A stretch of 64,000 nt of DNA from NCBI RefSeq assembly GCF_017874715.1, contig NZ_JAGGLR010000003.1, positions 186,001 to 250,000 of the forward strand, in the 5' to 3' direction. The position numbers were made by a program, and so were the translations under genes. How positions within the stretch are numbered: position 1 is the first letter of the stretch; each line of letters opens with the position of its first letter. Shown piece by piece: positions 32,418 to 43,100 of this stretch. The stretch comes from Streptomyces iranensis. GTDB taxonomy: Bacteria; Actinomycetota; Actinomycetes; Streptomycetales; Streptomycetaceae. The notes beneath the pieces were generated by a model. That model was given only the letters and a program-made list of their open reading frames with translations, had not been told where the DNA came from and made no database searches.

Positions 32418-35321
32418 ATGTCAGAAAGCGGGGTGCCTGTGAGCTTGTTGGAATGCCACCATTCCACGGTTGGCGCCGGTCGGTCGGCGATCGGTTTCCG
32501 GAAGGACCAGGAGGACCGGGGAGACGAGGGGGGCCGCGCGCCCGGCGGGGCGCTCCCCGATCTGGTCGAGCGCGATGACATCCTGGCCGGCCTGGGCCGG
32601 CTGCTCGCCGATGCCACGAGAGGGAAGGGGCAGCTGGCCGTCGTGGACGGGCCGCTGGGAAGTGGCAAGAGCAGGCTGGTGCACGAGTTCCTCGAATCCC
32701 TCGAACCGGGCGGCGCCCGCGTGCTGAGGGCCACCGCCTCACTCCGCGAGCACCTTCTGCCGTTCGGCGTGGTGACCCAGCTCTTCCACGGCATGACGAT
32801 TCCGCCGCCCAGCCGGGACCGGGTGCGCGCGCTGCTCGCCTCGGCGGTCGAACACACCGTCACCGATGGGCGGTTAACCGGGGGCGGCTGGGAGACGCAG
32901 GTCATCGACGTCTTCCAGAAGCTCACCATGGAGCTGGCCCATCTGGCCGAGACCACTCCCTTGGTGATCTGCGTCGACAATGCCCACTACCTGGACCCGC
33001 CCTCGCTGCACTTCCTCGCCGGCATCGTCCCCTGGCTGCATTCCGCCCGCATTCTGGTGCTCCTCACCGATGACCACACTCTGCGGTGGCCGCGTTCGCC
33101 CCTGCTGGCCGGGCTGCTCTCGCAGAGCCCCAACGCCCACCGGATCGCCCTGCGGCCCCTGAGCCGCGGCGGAGTCGACGCCCTGGCCGTCCGGCTGCTC
33201 GGCCCGCACACCGCGTCCCCGCGGCTCACCGCGGAGTTCCACCGCATCGGCGGCGGCAACCCCTTGGCCGTGCAGGCCCTGATCATCGATCAGCAGACGG
33301 GCGGCGCCTGCTATCCCGAGGGCTACGGACGGGCGCTGCTCGAGCTCGTGGCGCACTCCCGGCCGTCGATGCTGTCCGTGGTGCGCGCCCTCGCCGTGCT
33401 CGGCGGTGTGGCACCGGTGGCGGACGTGGCCCGGCTGGCCGGGGTGGATGCCACGGTGACCGGCTGGGCACTGCACGCCCTGGTCAGCGCCGGACTGCTC
33501 ACCGAGGGCCAGGCGTTCCGCCACCCGGCGGCCGCCACCGCCGTGCTGGACGACATGCCCGCCGACAGCCGGGCCGCACTGCACCGCGCGGCCGCCGAGC
33601 TGCTGCACGAGGCCGGGGCACCGGCGCTGACGGTGGCCGGGCAGTTGCTGAGCGCCGGGGGCCCCGGTGCCGACTGCGCCCCCGAGGTGCTGGTCACGGC
33701 CTCCGACGAGGCGCTGGCGACCGGCGATGTGGGCACCGCGCTCAGCTGCTTGGACCTCGCCCAGCACACCCGGGCCGACGACCTCACCGCGGCACGCGTC
33801 CGCGCCCGCCTCAGCAGGCTGGAGTGGCAGCTGAAACCCCAGGTCGCCGTCCGCCATCTCCGCCCCCAGCTACGTGACTTCACCGCCGGCCACCTGGACC
33901 GCCGGGAGGTCTCCGAACTGGTGCTGGGCCTGGCCCAGGCCGGTGCGCTCGATGAGTTGACCGCCCTGCTGGACGCCCTGCGAACCCGAGTCCACCGGGG
34001 CGCCGGCTCCGGAACCGAGGACATCCGCCCCCTGACGAACTGGGCGGCGATGGCGTACCCCCTCCACACCGGGCTGCGGAAACTGGCCCACTCGGTGGCC
34101 GCCGCCACCCCGGAGGCCACCCCCTGCCATGACCCATGGCTGCCCTCGGCGGTCACCCTGGCCGACGATCTGGTCCGCGGACGCGACGACCAGCTGACGC
34201 ACCGCGCCGAACTGCTGCTGCGCACCTTCCACCTCGACCACGGCTCGCTGTGGAACGCCGAGTCCGGAGCGCTCGCCCTGCGCGCGCTGCTCCACGCGGG
34301 CCGCCTGGACGAGGTCGTTGCCTGGTGCGAAAAGCTCGAGGCCGAGGCCGCCGCCCACCAGGCCGTCGCCTGGCAGGGGAAGTTCCTCGCCATCCGCGCC
34401 GAGGCCCATCTGCGGCAGGGGCACCTGATCTCCGCCCACGACCTGGCGGCCCGCGCCATGGCCCTCGTACCGCCCCAGGGCTGGGGTGTCGGCCTGGCGG
34501 GGGTGCTGGGCTGCGCCATCCTGGCCGCCACCCGCTCCGGCAGGCTGGAGCAGGCGGAGAAGCATGTGGCGCAGCCGATCCCCGAGCAGGCCCTGTACAG
34601 CCGCCACGGCGTGCACTATCTGCATGCCCGGGGCCACTACCGGCTGGCCACCCACCACCCGCAGGCCGCGCTCGCGGACTTCCTGGCCTGCGGCAGATTC
34701 GCCGAGACCTGGCAGACGCCCGGCGCCGACATGGTCCCGTGGCGCACCAGCGCGGCCGAGGCATGGCTGGCACAGGACGACCAGGACCAGGCCAAACGTC
34801 TGGTACGGGAGCAGATGGCCCGGCTGCTCCCGGGCCCGTCCCGGGCCCGCGGGTTGTCTCTGCGCACCCTGGCGGCGGTCAGCCGGGTCACCCGCCGCCC
34901 GCAACTGCTCACCGAAGCCGTCGACATGCTCAAGGACAGCGGCGACGACTACGAACTGGCCCGTGCGCTGATCGACCTCAGCACCGCCTTCAAGGACACC
35001 GGGGACCAGCGCAACGCCCGCCGGGTGGCCCATCGCGCCTGGCACCTGGCGAAGCAGACCGGGGCCGAGCACCTGTGCCGGGAGGCCGCGCTCGACCCCA
35101 TCGACCCCGAGGCCGCGATGTCCGCGCATCAGCGCCAGGACGGGCTGTCCGCGCTCACCACACAGGAGCGGAGGATCGCGCTACTGGCGGCCAAGGGCTA
35201 CACCAACCGCGAGATCGCCGCCAAGCTCTACATCACCGCCAGCACGGTCGAGCAGCACCTCACCCGGGTGTTCCGTAAAGTCAACGTCAAGCGGCGGCAG
35301 GATCTGCCGCACTTCCTCTAG
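32418..35321 (+). CDS. LAL-family (large ATP-binding LuxR) pathway activator with TTA codon
   Basis: The protein is about 967 residues from the ATG at 32418; ATG 32394 and GTG 32440 are alternatives and none has an ideal ribosome site. An AAA/STAND ATPase follows a LVERDDILAGL start, with Walker A GPLGSGKS near residue 83 and Walker-B-like LVICVDNAHYLD near 187. A long helical repeat region occupies the middle. The C-terminal LuxR HTH is LTTQERRIALLAAKGYTNREIAAKLYITASTVEQHL near residues 910-960. Leu153 is encoded by TTA (32874-32876), so translation should depend on the bldA tRNA. LAL proteins are MalT-like activators found in macrolide and ansamycin clusters; this is the likely activator of the PKS operon. 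Confidence 0.92.
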   Translation: MSESGVPVSLLECHHSTVGAGRSAIGFRKDQEDRGDEGGRAPGGALPDLVERDDILAGLGRLLADATRGKGQLAVVDGPLGSGKSRLVHEFLESLEPGGARVLRATASLREHLLPFGVVTQLFHGMTIPPPSRDRVRALLASAVEHTVTDGRLTGGGWETQVIDVFQKLTMELAHLAETTPLVICVDNAHYLDPPSLHFLAGIVPWLHSARILVLLTDDHTLRWPRSPLLAGLLSQSPNAHRIALRPLSRGGVDALAVRLLGPHTASPRLTAEFHRIGGGNPLAVQALIIDQQTGGACYPEGYGRALLELVAHSRPSMLSVVRALAVLGGVAPVADVARLAGVDATVTGWALHALVSAGLLTEGQAFRHPAAATAVLDDMPADSRAALHRAAAELLHEAGAPALTVAGQLLSAGGPGADCAPEVLVTASDEALATGDVGTALSCLDLAQHTRADDLTAARVRARLSRLEWQLKPQVAVRHLRPQLRDFTAGHLDRREVSELVLGLAQAGALDELTALLDALRTRVHRGAGSGTEDIRPLTNWAAMAYPLHTGLRKLAHSVAAATPEATPCHDPWLPSAVTLADDLVRGRDDQLTHRAELLLRTFHLDHGSLWNAESGALALRALLHAGRLDEVVAWCEKLEAEAAAHQAVAWQGKFLAIRAEAHLRQGHLISAHDLAARAMALVPPQGWGVGLAGVLGCAILAATRSGRLEQAEKHVAQPIPEQALYSRHGVHYLHARGHYRLATHHPQAALADFLACGRFAETWQTPGADMVPWRTSAAEAWLAQDDQDQAKRLVREQMARLLPGPSRARGLSLRTLAAVSRVTRRPQLLTEAVDMLKDSGDDYELARALIDLSTAFKDTGDQRNARRVAHRAWHLAKQTGAEHLCREAALDPIDPEAAMSAHQRQDGLSALTTQERRIALLAAKGYTNREIAAKLYITASTVEQHLTRVFRKVNVKRRQDLPHFL

Positions 35322-35338
35322 CCTCCTTCTCACTCCGG

Positions 35339-36937
35339 TCACTCCAACAGCGCGGACCTGAACTGATTCGCCAGCTCGGTGAGTTCACGTGAGGTGCGGG
35401 CCGCGCCGTAGACGTGGTGATCCGGGCGCACCAGCAGGAACCGTGCCCGTACCGCTCGCAGAAACGGCAGATACACCTCGTCGACGTCGATGACGGCGCC
35501 CGGCGCCGTCTCGGCGCCCTCCGCCACCATGTGCACCACACGCGTACCGAGCCCGGTGAGGAAGGTGAGCTGGGACTCCTCCAACGCCACGGCCGGATCC
35601 GCCGAACCCAGCAGCACCGGACCGGTGCCCACCACCTCGTCGAACAGCCCGGTCACGCCCTCGTGTCGCACCCGGCCCTGGGGCATCACCTCCCCGGCCG
35701 GTGGCACCGGCGCCGTGCCGATGCCGGTGTACAGCAGGCCGGTCCGCAGCGGCGGGCCCGCGGCGCCGTGCTGCCCGCCCCGGCCGGTGTCGGCGCCGCC
35801 CGCGAGCAGCGAGGCGTCCCGGCTCGCGGCGGTGGCGGCGTCGGTCACACACAGCACTCTGCCCAGCCGTACCGCCGTGTCGATGGCCTCCCGCACATGG
35901 CCGACGCGCTCCAGCGGATAGGTGTCCAGCAGCCCCTCACCGGCGGCACCCCGCAGCACCAGATCCAGCTTCCAGGACAGATTGAGCACATCCCGGATGC
36001 CCGCGCACATGCCCTGACCGGTGAACGGCGGCATCAGATGGGCCGCGTCCCCGGCCAGCAGCACCCGCCCCCGCCGCCACTCATCCGCCCAGGCGGCCTG
36101 GAAGCTGTAGACGGTGTGCCGGTGCAGGGTGGCGTTCTCCGGGCTGACATCGAAGCGCTCCAGCAGCCGCCAGGCCGTCTCCGCCCGGTTCAGCTCGGCC
36201 ACGCTCTCCCCGGGCAGCCGCATGAACTCCCAGCGCCTGCGCCCCGGTCCGCTGCCCACCGCCGTCGTCGGCCGGGCCGGATCGCAGTGCTGCACATTGA
36301 GCGGAGAGAACACCCGCGGTTCGTGGAGCACCACATCGCACAGCAGCCAGTCGAAGGAGAAGCCGAGATCCGTCCGGCGCACCCCGATGTGGTCGCGGAC
36401 GAAGCTGTTCGCCCCGTCGCACCCGACCACCCACGAGGCGCCGCACCGCAGCCGCTCGCCCGCCGTGTCCACCGCCGTGAGCTCCACCCCGGTGCCGTCG
36501 TCCACCAGGTCCGTCGCGGCACAACCGCGCAGTACCCGCAGATTGGGCAGCCGCTCGGCGCGGGCGCACAGCACCGCCTCCAGCGCGGGCTGGTGCATCG
36601 TGGTCGTCTCCGGCCAGCCGTGCACACCGCGCTCGGCGAGCTCGACCCGTAGCAGGGACCTGCCCTCGGCGTTGCGCCAGTCGTAGGCGTCGGCCGGCAG
36701 ACCGATCTCCGGATACGAACCGGCCACCCCCAGCGACGCCAGGGTCCTGGCCGTCTCACCGTCGAAGCTGGTCGCCCGCGGCAGTGTGTACGGGTCTTCC
36801 CACCGCTCCACGACCAGCACCCGCCACCCCCGGGTGGCCAGCAGGATGGACAGCACCTGACCGATGGGTCCGTAGCCGACGATGAGCACATCCGCTTCCG
36901 GCGTTTCCGGCCCCCTGCCAGAGCCCGCAGAGCACAT
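35339..36937 (-). CDS. MhpA/Rif-Orf19-like FAD-dependent aromatic hydroxylase
   Basis: The protein is 532 residues from an ATG at 36937, with a strong GGAGGAGGGAGGAG site upstream. FAD motif GYGPIG is at residues 21-26, followed by VLVVERWEDPYTLPRATSFDGETARTL. The DG motif is WVVGCDGANSFVRD, and the GD motif LLAGDAAHLMPPFTGQGMCAGIRD with NLSWKLDLVL is characteristic of the MhpA (3-(3-hydroxyphenyl)propionate hydroxylase) branch. In ansamycin clusters relatives such as Rif-Orf19 and GdmM oxidise the aromatic starter ring of the growing or finished polyketide. It is divergent from the PKS and tail-to-tail with the LAL gene, so a pathway role is likely. Confidence 0.92.
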   Translation of the reverse strand: MCSAGSGRGPETPEADVLIVGYGPIGQVLSILLATRGWRVLVVERWEDPYTLPRATSFDGETARTLASLGVAGSYPEIGLPADAYDWRNAEGRSLLRVELAERGVHGWPETTTMHQPALEAVLCARAERLPNLRVLRGCAATDLVDDGTGVELTAVDTAGERLRCGASWVVGCDGANSFVRDHIGVRRTDLGFSFDWLLCDVVLHEPRVFSPLNVQHCDPARPTTAVGSGPGRRRWEFMRLPGESVAELNRAETAWRLLERFDVSPENATLHRHTVYSFQAAWADEWRRGRVLLAGDAAHLMPPFTGQGMCAGIRDVLNLSWKLDLVLRGAAGEGLLDTYPLERVGHVREAIDTAVRLGRVLCVTDAATAASRDASLLAGGADTGRGGQHGAAGPPLRTGLLYTGIGTAPVPPAGEVMPQGRVRHEGVTGLFDEVVGTGPVLLGSADPAVALEESQLTFLTGLGTRVVHMVAEGAETAPGAVIDVDEVYLPFLRAVRARFLLVRPDHHVYGAARTSRELTELANQFRSALLE

Positions 36938-37024
36938 CCGCTCCTCCCTCCTCCGGTGCCGCGAAGCTATCAGCGGAGGCCGAACGGACTGGGACAAAGG
37001 GGGCTTGACGATCACGAAGTAAGG

Positions 37025-37034
37025 GGGGATGAGG
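37025..37034 (+). promoter_or_regulatory. MalT-type box upstream of the PKS
   Basis: GGGGATGAGG exactly matches the E. coli MalT box consensus GGGGA(T/G)GAGG. A TAGTTT element at 37057-37062 could be the -10, placing the box near -40, where MalT activates from. The cluster regulator is a MalT relative. Such G-rich strings are not rare in this genome, so experimental support is needed. Confidence 0.5.
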
Positions 37035-37139
37035 GGGGTGAATCAGGGGATTCTCCTAGTTTTCCGGTGTGAAGCTGGAGTGGGTGAAGCCGCTGACGCA
37101 TCACCTGGAAACCCTGACCGCAGGGAGGGTAGAGGTGGC

Positions 37140-40100
37140 ATGCTGCGCACCGAACTGATCCGCCCGATCCAGGACCTCCTCACCGAACAGAGCCGCCGCT
37201 TTGGGGCCAAGACCGCTTACGCCGACGCCCGGCGCGCCATCAGCTACGCCGAGCTGGAGGCGCGCACCCGTCGGCTCGCCGGCCATCTGGCCGGGCTGAG
37301 CCTGCTGCCGGGCGACCGCGTGGCCATGTACCTCGGTAACCGCGTGGAGATGGTGGAGAGCTACTTCGCCGTCGTCCGCGCCGGGGGGATCGGCGTCCCG
37401 GTCAATCCGCATGTCTCCCAGGCCGAACTGGAGCATCTGCTCACCGCCAGCGGCAGTCAGGTCGTCATCACGGACTCCGCCCACCTGCCGCTGCTGCGCC
37501 GCCTCGACCCCGGAGCGAGTCCGCTGACCGTGCTGGTGGTGGGGGAGGACCCGGTCCCCACGAGCTGCCTGTCCTACGAGCGGTTCGCCACCACCGAGCC
37601 GGACACACCGGCCCGCGACGAACACGAGCTCGACGACATCGCCTGGATGCTCTTCACCTCCGGCACCACCAGTAAGCCCAAGGGTGTGCTCGCCACCCAG
37701 CGCAACTGCCTCTGGTCGGTCGCCGCGTCGTACGTACCCGCGCTCGGCCTCACCGCCGAGGACCGCGTGCTCTGGCCGCTGCCCCTGTTCCACAGCCTCT
37801 CCCACATCGTGTGCGTGCTGGCCGTGACCGCCGTCGGAGCGACCGCCCGGATCACCGACGGACACTCCGCCGAGGACGTGCTGGAGCAGTGGGGCCAGGA
37901 GCGCTCCACGGTCATCGCCGGAGTCCCGACCCTGTACCACTACCTCGTCCGCGCCTCCAAGGCCCCCGGGTTCACCGCGCCTGACCTGCGGGTGGGCCTG
38001 GTCGGCGGCGCCGTGACCACGGCGGCGCTGCGACGCTCGGTCGAGGACGCCTTCGGGGCCCCGCTCATCGACGCGTACGGCAGCACCGAGACCTCCGGTT
38101 CGATCGCCATCAACTGGCCGACCGGGGCCAGGGTCGAGGGCTCCTGCGGACTCCCCGTCCCCGGCCTCGCCCTGCGGGTGGTCGACCATCGCACCGGCCT
38201 GGACGTGCCCGACGGGACCGAGGGCGAGGTGTGGGTCCGCGGCCCGAACATCATGGCGGGCTACCACAACCAGCCCGAAGCCACCGCCGAGGCGCTGCGA
38301 GACGGCTGGTTCCACACCGGCGACCTCGCCCGCCGCGACCGGGACGGCTATCTGACGGTCACCGGGCGGCTCAAGGAACTCATCATCCGCGCCGGGGAGA
38401 ACATCCACCCCGTCGAGGTGGAGGACGTCCTGCGGATGGCGCCCGGCGTGGCCGACGCCGCCGTGGTCGGCAAACCGCACGACGTCTTCGGCGAAGTCCC
38501 GGTGGCCTTCGTCGTCCCCGCACCCGGCGGCTTCGACCCGGCCCAGGCACTCGCCCTGTGCCGGGAGCGGCTCTCGTACTTCAAGGTGCCTGAGGAGCTG
38601 TACGAGATCGAGCGGATCCCGCGCACCGCGACCGGCAAGGTCACCCGGCACCGGCTGCTGGACGGCCCGGCACGGCTGCGTGCGGTGGGCAACGCCTACC
38701 ATGACGCGCTCTTCCGTACGAGGTGGGTCCCACAGCCATCTGCCCCACAGCTGACGGCCTCGCAGCCGTCGGCCGCCCCGCAGCCGTCGGCCTCTCTGCT
38801 GTCTGACCCTCAGCTGTCTGCCTCACGGCCTCGGCGCGACCGCTGGGTCCTGCTCGGACGGCATGCCCCCGGGTTCGTCGACCTACTGCGTGCCCCGGAT
38901 GGTACCGAGTTGGGCGAGCGCATTGACACGGCCGATCTGAGAGCGGCGGTGGCCGCCGGAAGCCCCCCGCCCGCCGTGGCTCTGCTTTCGGTCCCAGCGG
39001 ACACCACCGAGGGTGTCCTGAGGGACGTCGAGACGTGGCTGGCCTCCGCGGAGCTGTCCGACGCGGTACTGGTGTTGGCCACGCAAAGCGCCGTGGCGAC
39101 GACCGCGGGCGAGGATGTGCCGAACCCGGAACAGGCCGCGCTGTGGGGGCTGGTGCGGTCCCTGCAGGCCGCTCATCCCGGCCGTATCGCCATCGTCGAC
39201 CTCGACGAGCCCGATGACGAGGGGTGTGTCGGTGCGCTGTTGGCGGCGGTGGCGTCGGGCGAGCCCCAGAGCGCGGTGCGCTCGGGCGTCGTGCTGCTGC
39301 CACGGCTTGAACGCGTGGCCCTCGATGTGGGTCTGGGCACGGGTCCGGATTCCGAGCGGGATGCGTCCGTGGCCTTCGACCCCCATGGCACCGCGGTCGT
39401 CACCGGAGTGGACACCCGGCGCGGTGCCGCGATCGCCCGGCATCTGGTGACCGGTTACGGCGTCCGCCAACTGCTGCTGATCGCTCCACCGGGGCAGGGC
39501 GGCCGGGCCAACGAGCTCTGTACCCGGCTCACCGATGCCGGAGCCGATGTCCGACTGGTCGAATGCGACCTGGACAACCGCACCAAACTCAGGCGGGTGC
39601 TGGCGAAGGCCACCAGCCCCTTGAGCGTGGTCGTCCACGCCTGGGAGGCCGTGGACGAGCCGTCGGACGGGCGCGTGGCCGCCGAGGCCAGGACGCTGTA
39701 CGAGCTCATCCGGAACGCCGACCTCACCGCGTTCGTGCTGTCCTCCTCGACCAAGGGGTTGCTGGGCGCGGCAGGGGAAACCACCGAGGCCGCCTCCGCT
39801 GCCTTCCTCGATGCCTATGCCCAGCATCTGCGTGTACGAGGGGTACCTGCTCAGTCCATCGCGTGGGGGCCGTGGGAGGGGGAGACCGACGAGACGGCCG
39901 GTGCTCTGAGCTCTCGGGAGGCGCTCGCCGCGCTGGACGCCGCCCTGGCCGTGGACGAGGCTCAACTCGTCGCCACGAAGCTCGACCCGACCGCCGTACC
40001 GACCGGGACGACCTCCCCGCTGCTCCAGGATCTGATCGACGTCCCGGCCCGTACCGCCACCGTGGACGAGGCCGTCACGGTCGCCCTGCGGGAGCGGCTG

Positions 40101-43100
40101 ATGGACACGTACGAGGCCGACCGGGACCGGCTGCTCACCGATCTCGTCCGCGAACACCTGGCCGACCTGCTGGGCCTGGCCGGCAAGCAGGCCGTCGAGC
40201 CCGAGCGGGCCTTCACCGACCTGGGCCTGACCTCGGTCACGGTGGTGGAGCTGCGCAACCGGCTGAGCGAGGCCACCGGGCTCCGCCTGCCCGCCACCTC
40301 CGCCTTCGACCACCCCACACCGCTGGCGTTGGGGAGCCTGCTGCGGCGGGAACTGCTCGGCGGTACGGGAGTGCCGACCGTACCGGTCTTGGCCCCGGAT
40401 TCGGCCCGGGGTCCGGCCTCGGCCGTGGCCGCGGGGGCGGGGGCGGGTCTGGTCGACGACCCGATCGCGATCGTGGGGATGGCGTGCCGGTTGCCGGGTG
40501 GGGTCGGCTCGCCGGAGGAGTTGTGGGAGCTGGTTCTGGCAGGTGGTGAGGGTATCGGGGAGTTCCCCGCGGATCGGGGGTGGGATCTGGAGCACCTCTT
40601 CGATCCGGATCCGGATCACGCGGGGACGAGCTATGCGCGGCGGGGTGGGTTTCTCTATGACGCGGGGGAGTTCGACGCCGGTTTCTTCGGGATCTCGCCG
40701 CGTGAGGCGTTGGCGATGGATCCGCAGCAGCGGTTGCTGCTGGAGACGTCATGGGAGGCGTTGGAGCGGGCCGGGATCGATCCGGTGTCGCTACGGGGCC
40801 AGGACGTGGGCGTTTTCGTTGGGATGATGCATCAGGACTACGGAGTCGGCTCCACCGCTGGAGTAGATGCCCCTGCCGGTCTGGAAGGCCACCTGATGAC
40901 CGGCACCTCGGCGAGCGTGGTGTCGGGTCGGGTGTCGTATGTGCTGGGGTTCGAGGGTCCTGCGGTGACGGTGGATACGGCGTGTTCGTCGTCGTTGGTG
41001 GCGTTGCATCTTGCGGGTCAGGCGTTGCGGGCGGGGGAGTGCTCGATGGCGCTGGCCGGTGGGGTGACGGTGATGGCCGGGCCGGATGCCTTCGTGGAGT
41101 TTTCCCGTCAGCGTGGGCTCGCCCCCGACGGGCGGTGTAAGTCGTTCGCGGCGTCGGCGGATGGTACGGGGTGGGCCGAGGGTGTGGGTGTGGTGGTTTT
41201 GGAGCGGTTGTCGGATGCGGAGCGGAACGGTCATCGGGTGTTGGCGGTGGTGCGGGGTAGTGCGGTGAATCAGGATGGTGCGTCGAATGGTTTGACGGCG
41301 CCGAATGGTCCGTCGCAGCAGCGGGTGATTCGGCGGGCGTTGGCGGGTGCGGGGTTGGTGGCGGGTGATGTGGATGCGGTGGAGGCGCATGGGACGGGTA
41401 CGGCGCTGGGTGATCCGATTGAGGCGCAGGCGTTGTTGGCTACGTATGGTCAGGGTCGGTCTGAGGGGCGTCCGTTGTGGTTGGGGTCGTTGAAGTCGAA
41501 TATTGGTCATGCGCAGGCGGCTGCGGGTGTGGCTGGTGTGATCAAGATGGTGTTGGCGTTGCGGTGTGGGGTGTTGCCGAGGACGTTGCATGTGGATGAG
41601 CCTTCGCGGGAGGTGGATTGGTCGGCGGGTGCGGTGGAGTTGCTGGCTGAGGAGCGGGTGTGGCCTGAGGTGGGGCGTCCGCGTCGGGTGGGGGTGTCGG
41701 GGTTTGGGGTGAGTGGGACGAATGCGCATGTGATTTTGGAGGAGGCTCCGGGGGCGGTGGTCGATGTGGTGACCGGGGTGGTGTCGGAGGCTCGGGGTGG
41801 TGTGGTGCCGTTGGTGGTGTCGGGGCGTGGTGGTGCGGGGTTGCGGGGGCAGGCGCGGAGGTTGCTGGAGTTTGTGGAGCGTCGGCCGGAAGTGGAACTG
41901 GGTTATCTGGCAGGTTCCTTGGCAGTGTCGCGGGCGGGGTTGTCGGATCGTGCGGTGGTGGTGGCGGGAGATCGGGAGGAGGCGCTGGCGGGGTTGGTGG
42001 CGGTGGCGGAGGGCGGTGGGGCAGGGAGGGCTGATGTTCGGGGTGGGGTGGTGTTTGTTTTTCCTGGTCAGGGGGCGCAGTGGGTGGGGATGGGTGCGGA
42101 GTTGTTGGGTGAGTCGGAGGTGTTTGCGGAGTGTTTGGCTGAGTGTGCGGGGGTGTTGGATCCGTTGACGGGGTGGTCGTTGGTGGATGTGGTGCGGGGT
42201 GTGGGGGGTGGTGTGTTGTTGGAGCGGGTGGATGTGGTGCAGCCGGTGTCGTTTGCGGTGATGGTGGGGTTGGCGCGGGTGTGGTTGGCGGCTGGTGTGG
42301 TGCCGTCTGCGGTGGTGGGTCATTCGCAGGGGGAGATTGCGGCGGCGTGTGTGGCGGGTGGGTTGTCGTTGGAGGATGCGGCGCGGGTGGTGGTGTTGCG
42401 TAGTCGGGCGATTGCTGCGGGGTTGTCGGGTGGGGGTGGGATGGTGTCGCTGGGTGTGGGTGTGGGGGAGGCGGAGTTGTTGGTGTCCCGTTGGGTGGGT
42501 CGGGTTGAGGTGGCGGCGGTGAATGGGCCGTTGTCGGTGGTGGTGGCTGGTGAGTCGGAGGCGTTGCGGGAGTTGGTGGGGGAGTGTGAGGGCGCGGGGG
42601 TGCGGGTGCGGTGGGTCGATGTGGATTATGCCTCGCATACGGCGCAGGTGGAGGTGGTTGAGGAGGAGTTGGCGCGGTCGTTGTCGCAGGTCCGGCCGGT
42701 GTCTTCACATGTCCCGTTCTTCTCCACGGTGGAGGCGGAGTGGGTGGACACTGCCGAGTTGGATGCCGGGTACTGGTATCGGAATCTGCGGAGCACGGTG
42801 CGGTTCGCCCCGTCCGTCGAGTGCCTGCTGGAGGAGGGTTTCCGGGCCTTCGTTGAGGTGAGTGCGCATCCGGTGCTGACGATGAGCATCGAGGCGGCGG
42901 CGGAGCGAGCGGATGCCGGGCCGGTTGTGGTGAGCGGGACGCTGCGGCGGGACGAGGGTGGTATGCGCCGTGTGCTCACCTCACTGGCCGAGGTGTACGT
43001 ACGGGGTGTCCCCGTGAACTGGACCGCTCTGCTCGGCAACGTCCCCGCGCACACCGCGTGTGACCTGCCGACCTACGCCTTCCAACACCAGCACTACTGG

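Noticed and set aside
37044..37059. Match (13/16) to the PAS-LuxR (PimM) box in the PKS promoter
   Set aside because: No PAS-LuxR gene is in the window, the match is imperfect, and the MalT-type box next to it fits the resident regulator better.
37029..37139. Earlier PKS start at 37029
   Set aside because: No ribosome site precedes it, and the ATG at 37140 has GGGAGGGTAGAGG upstream and starts at the natural CoA-ligase N-terminus.
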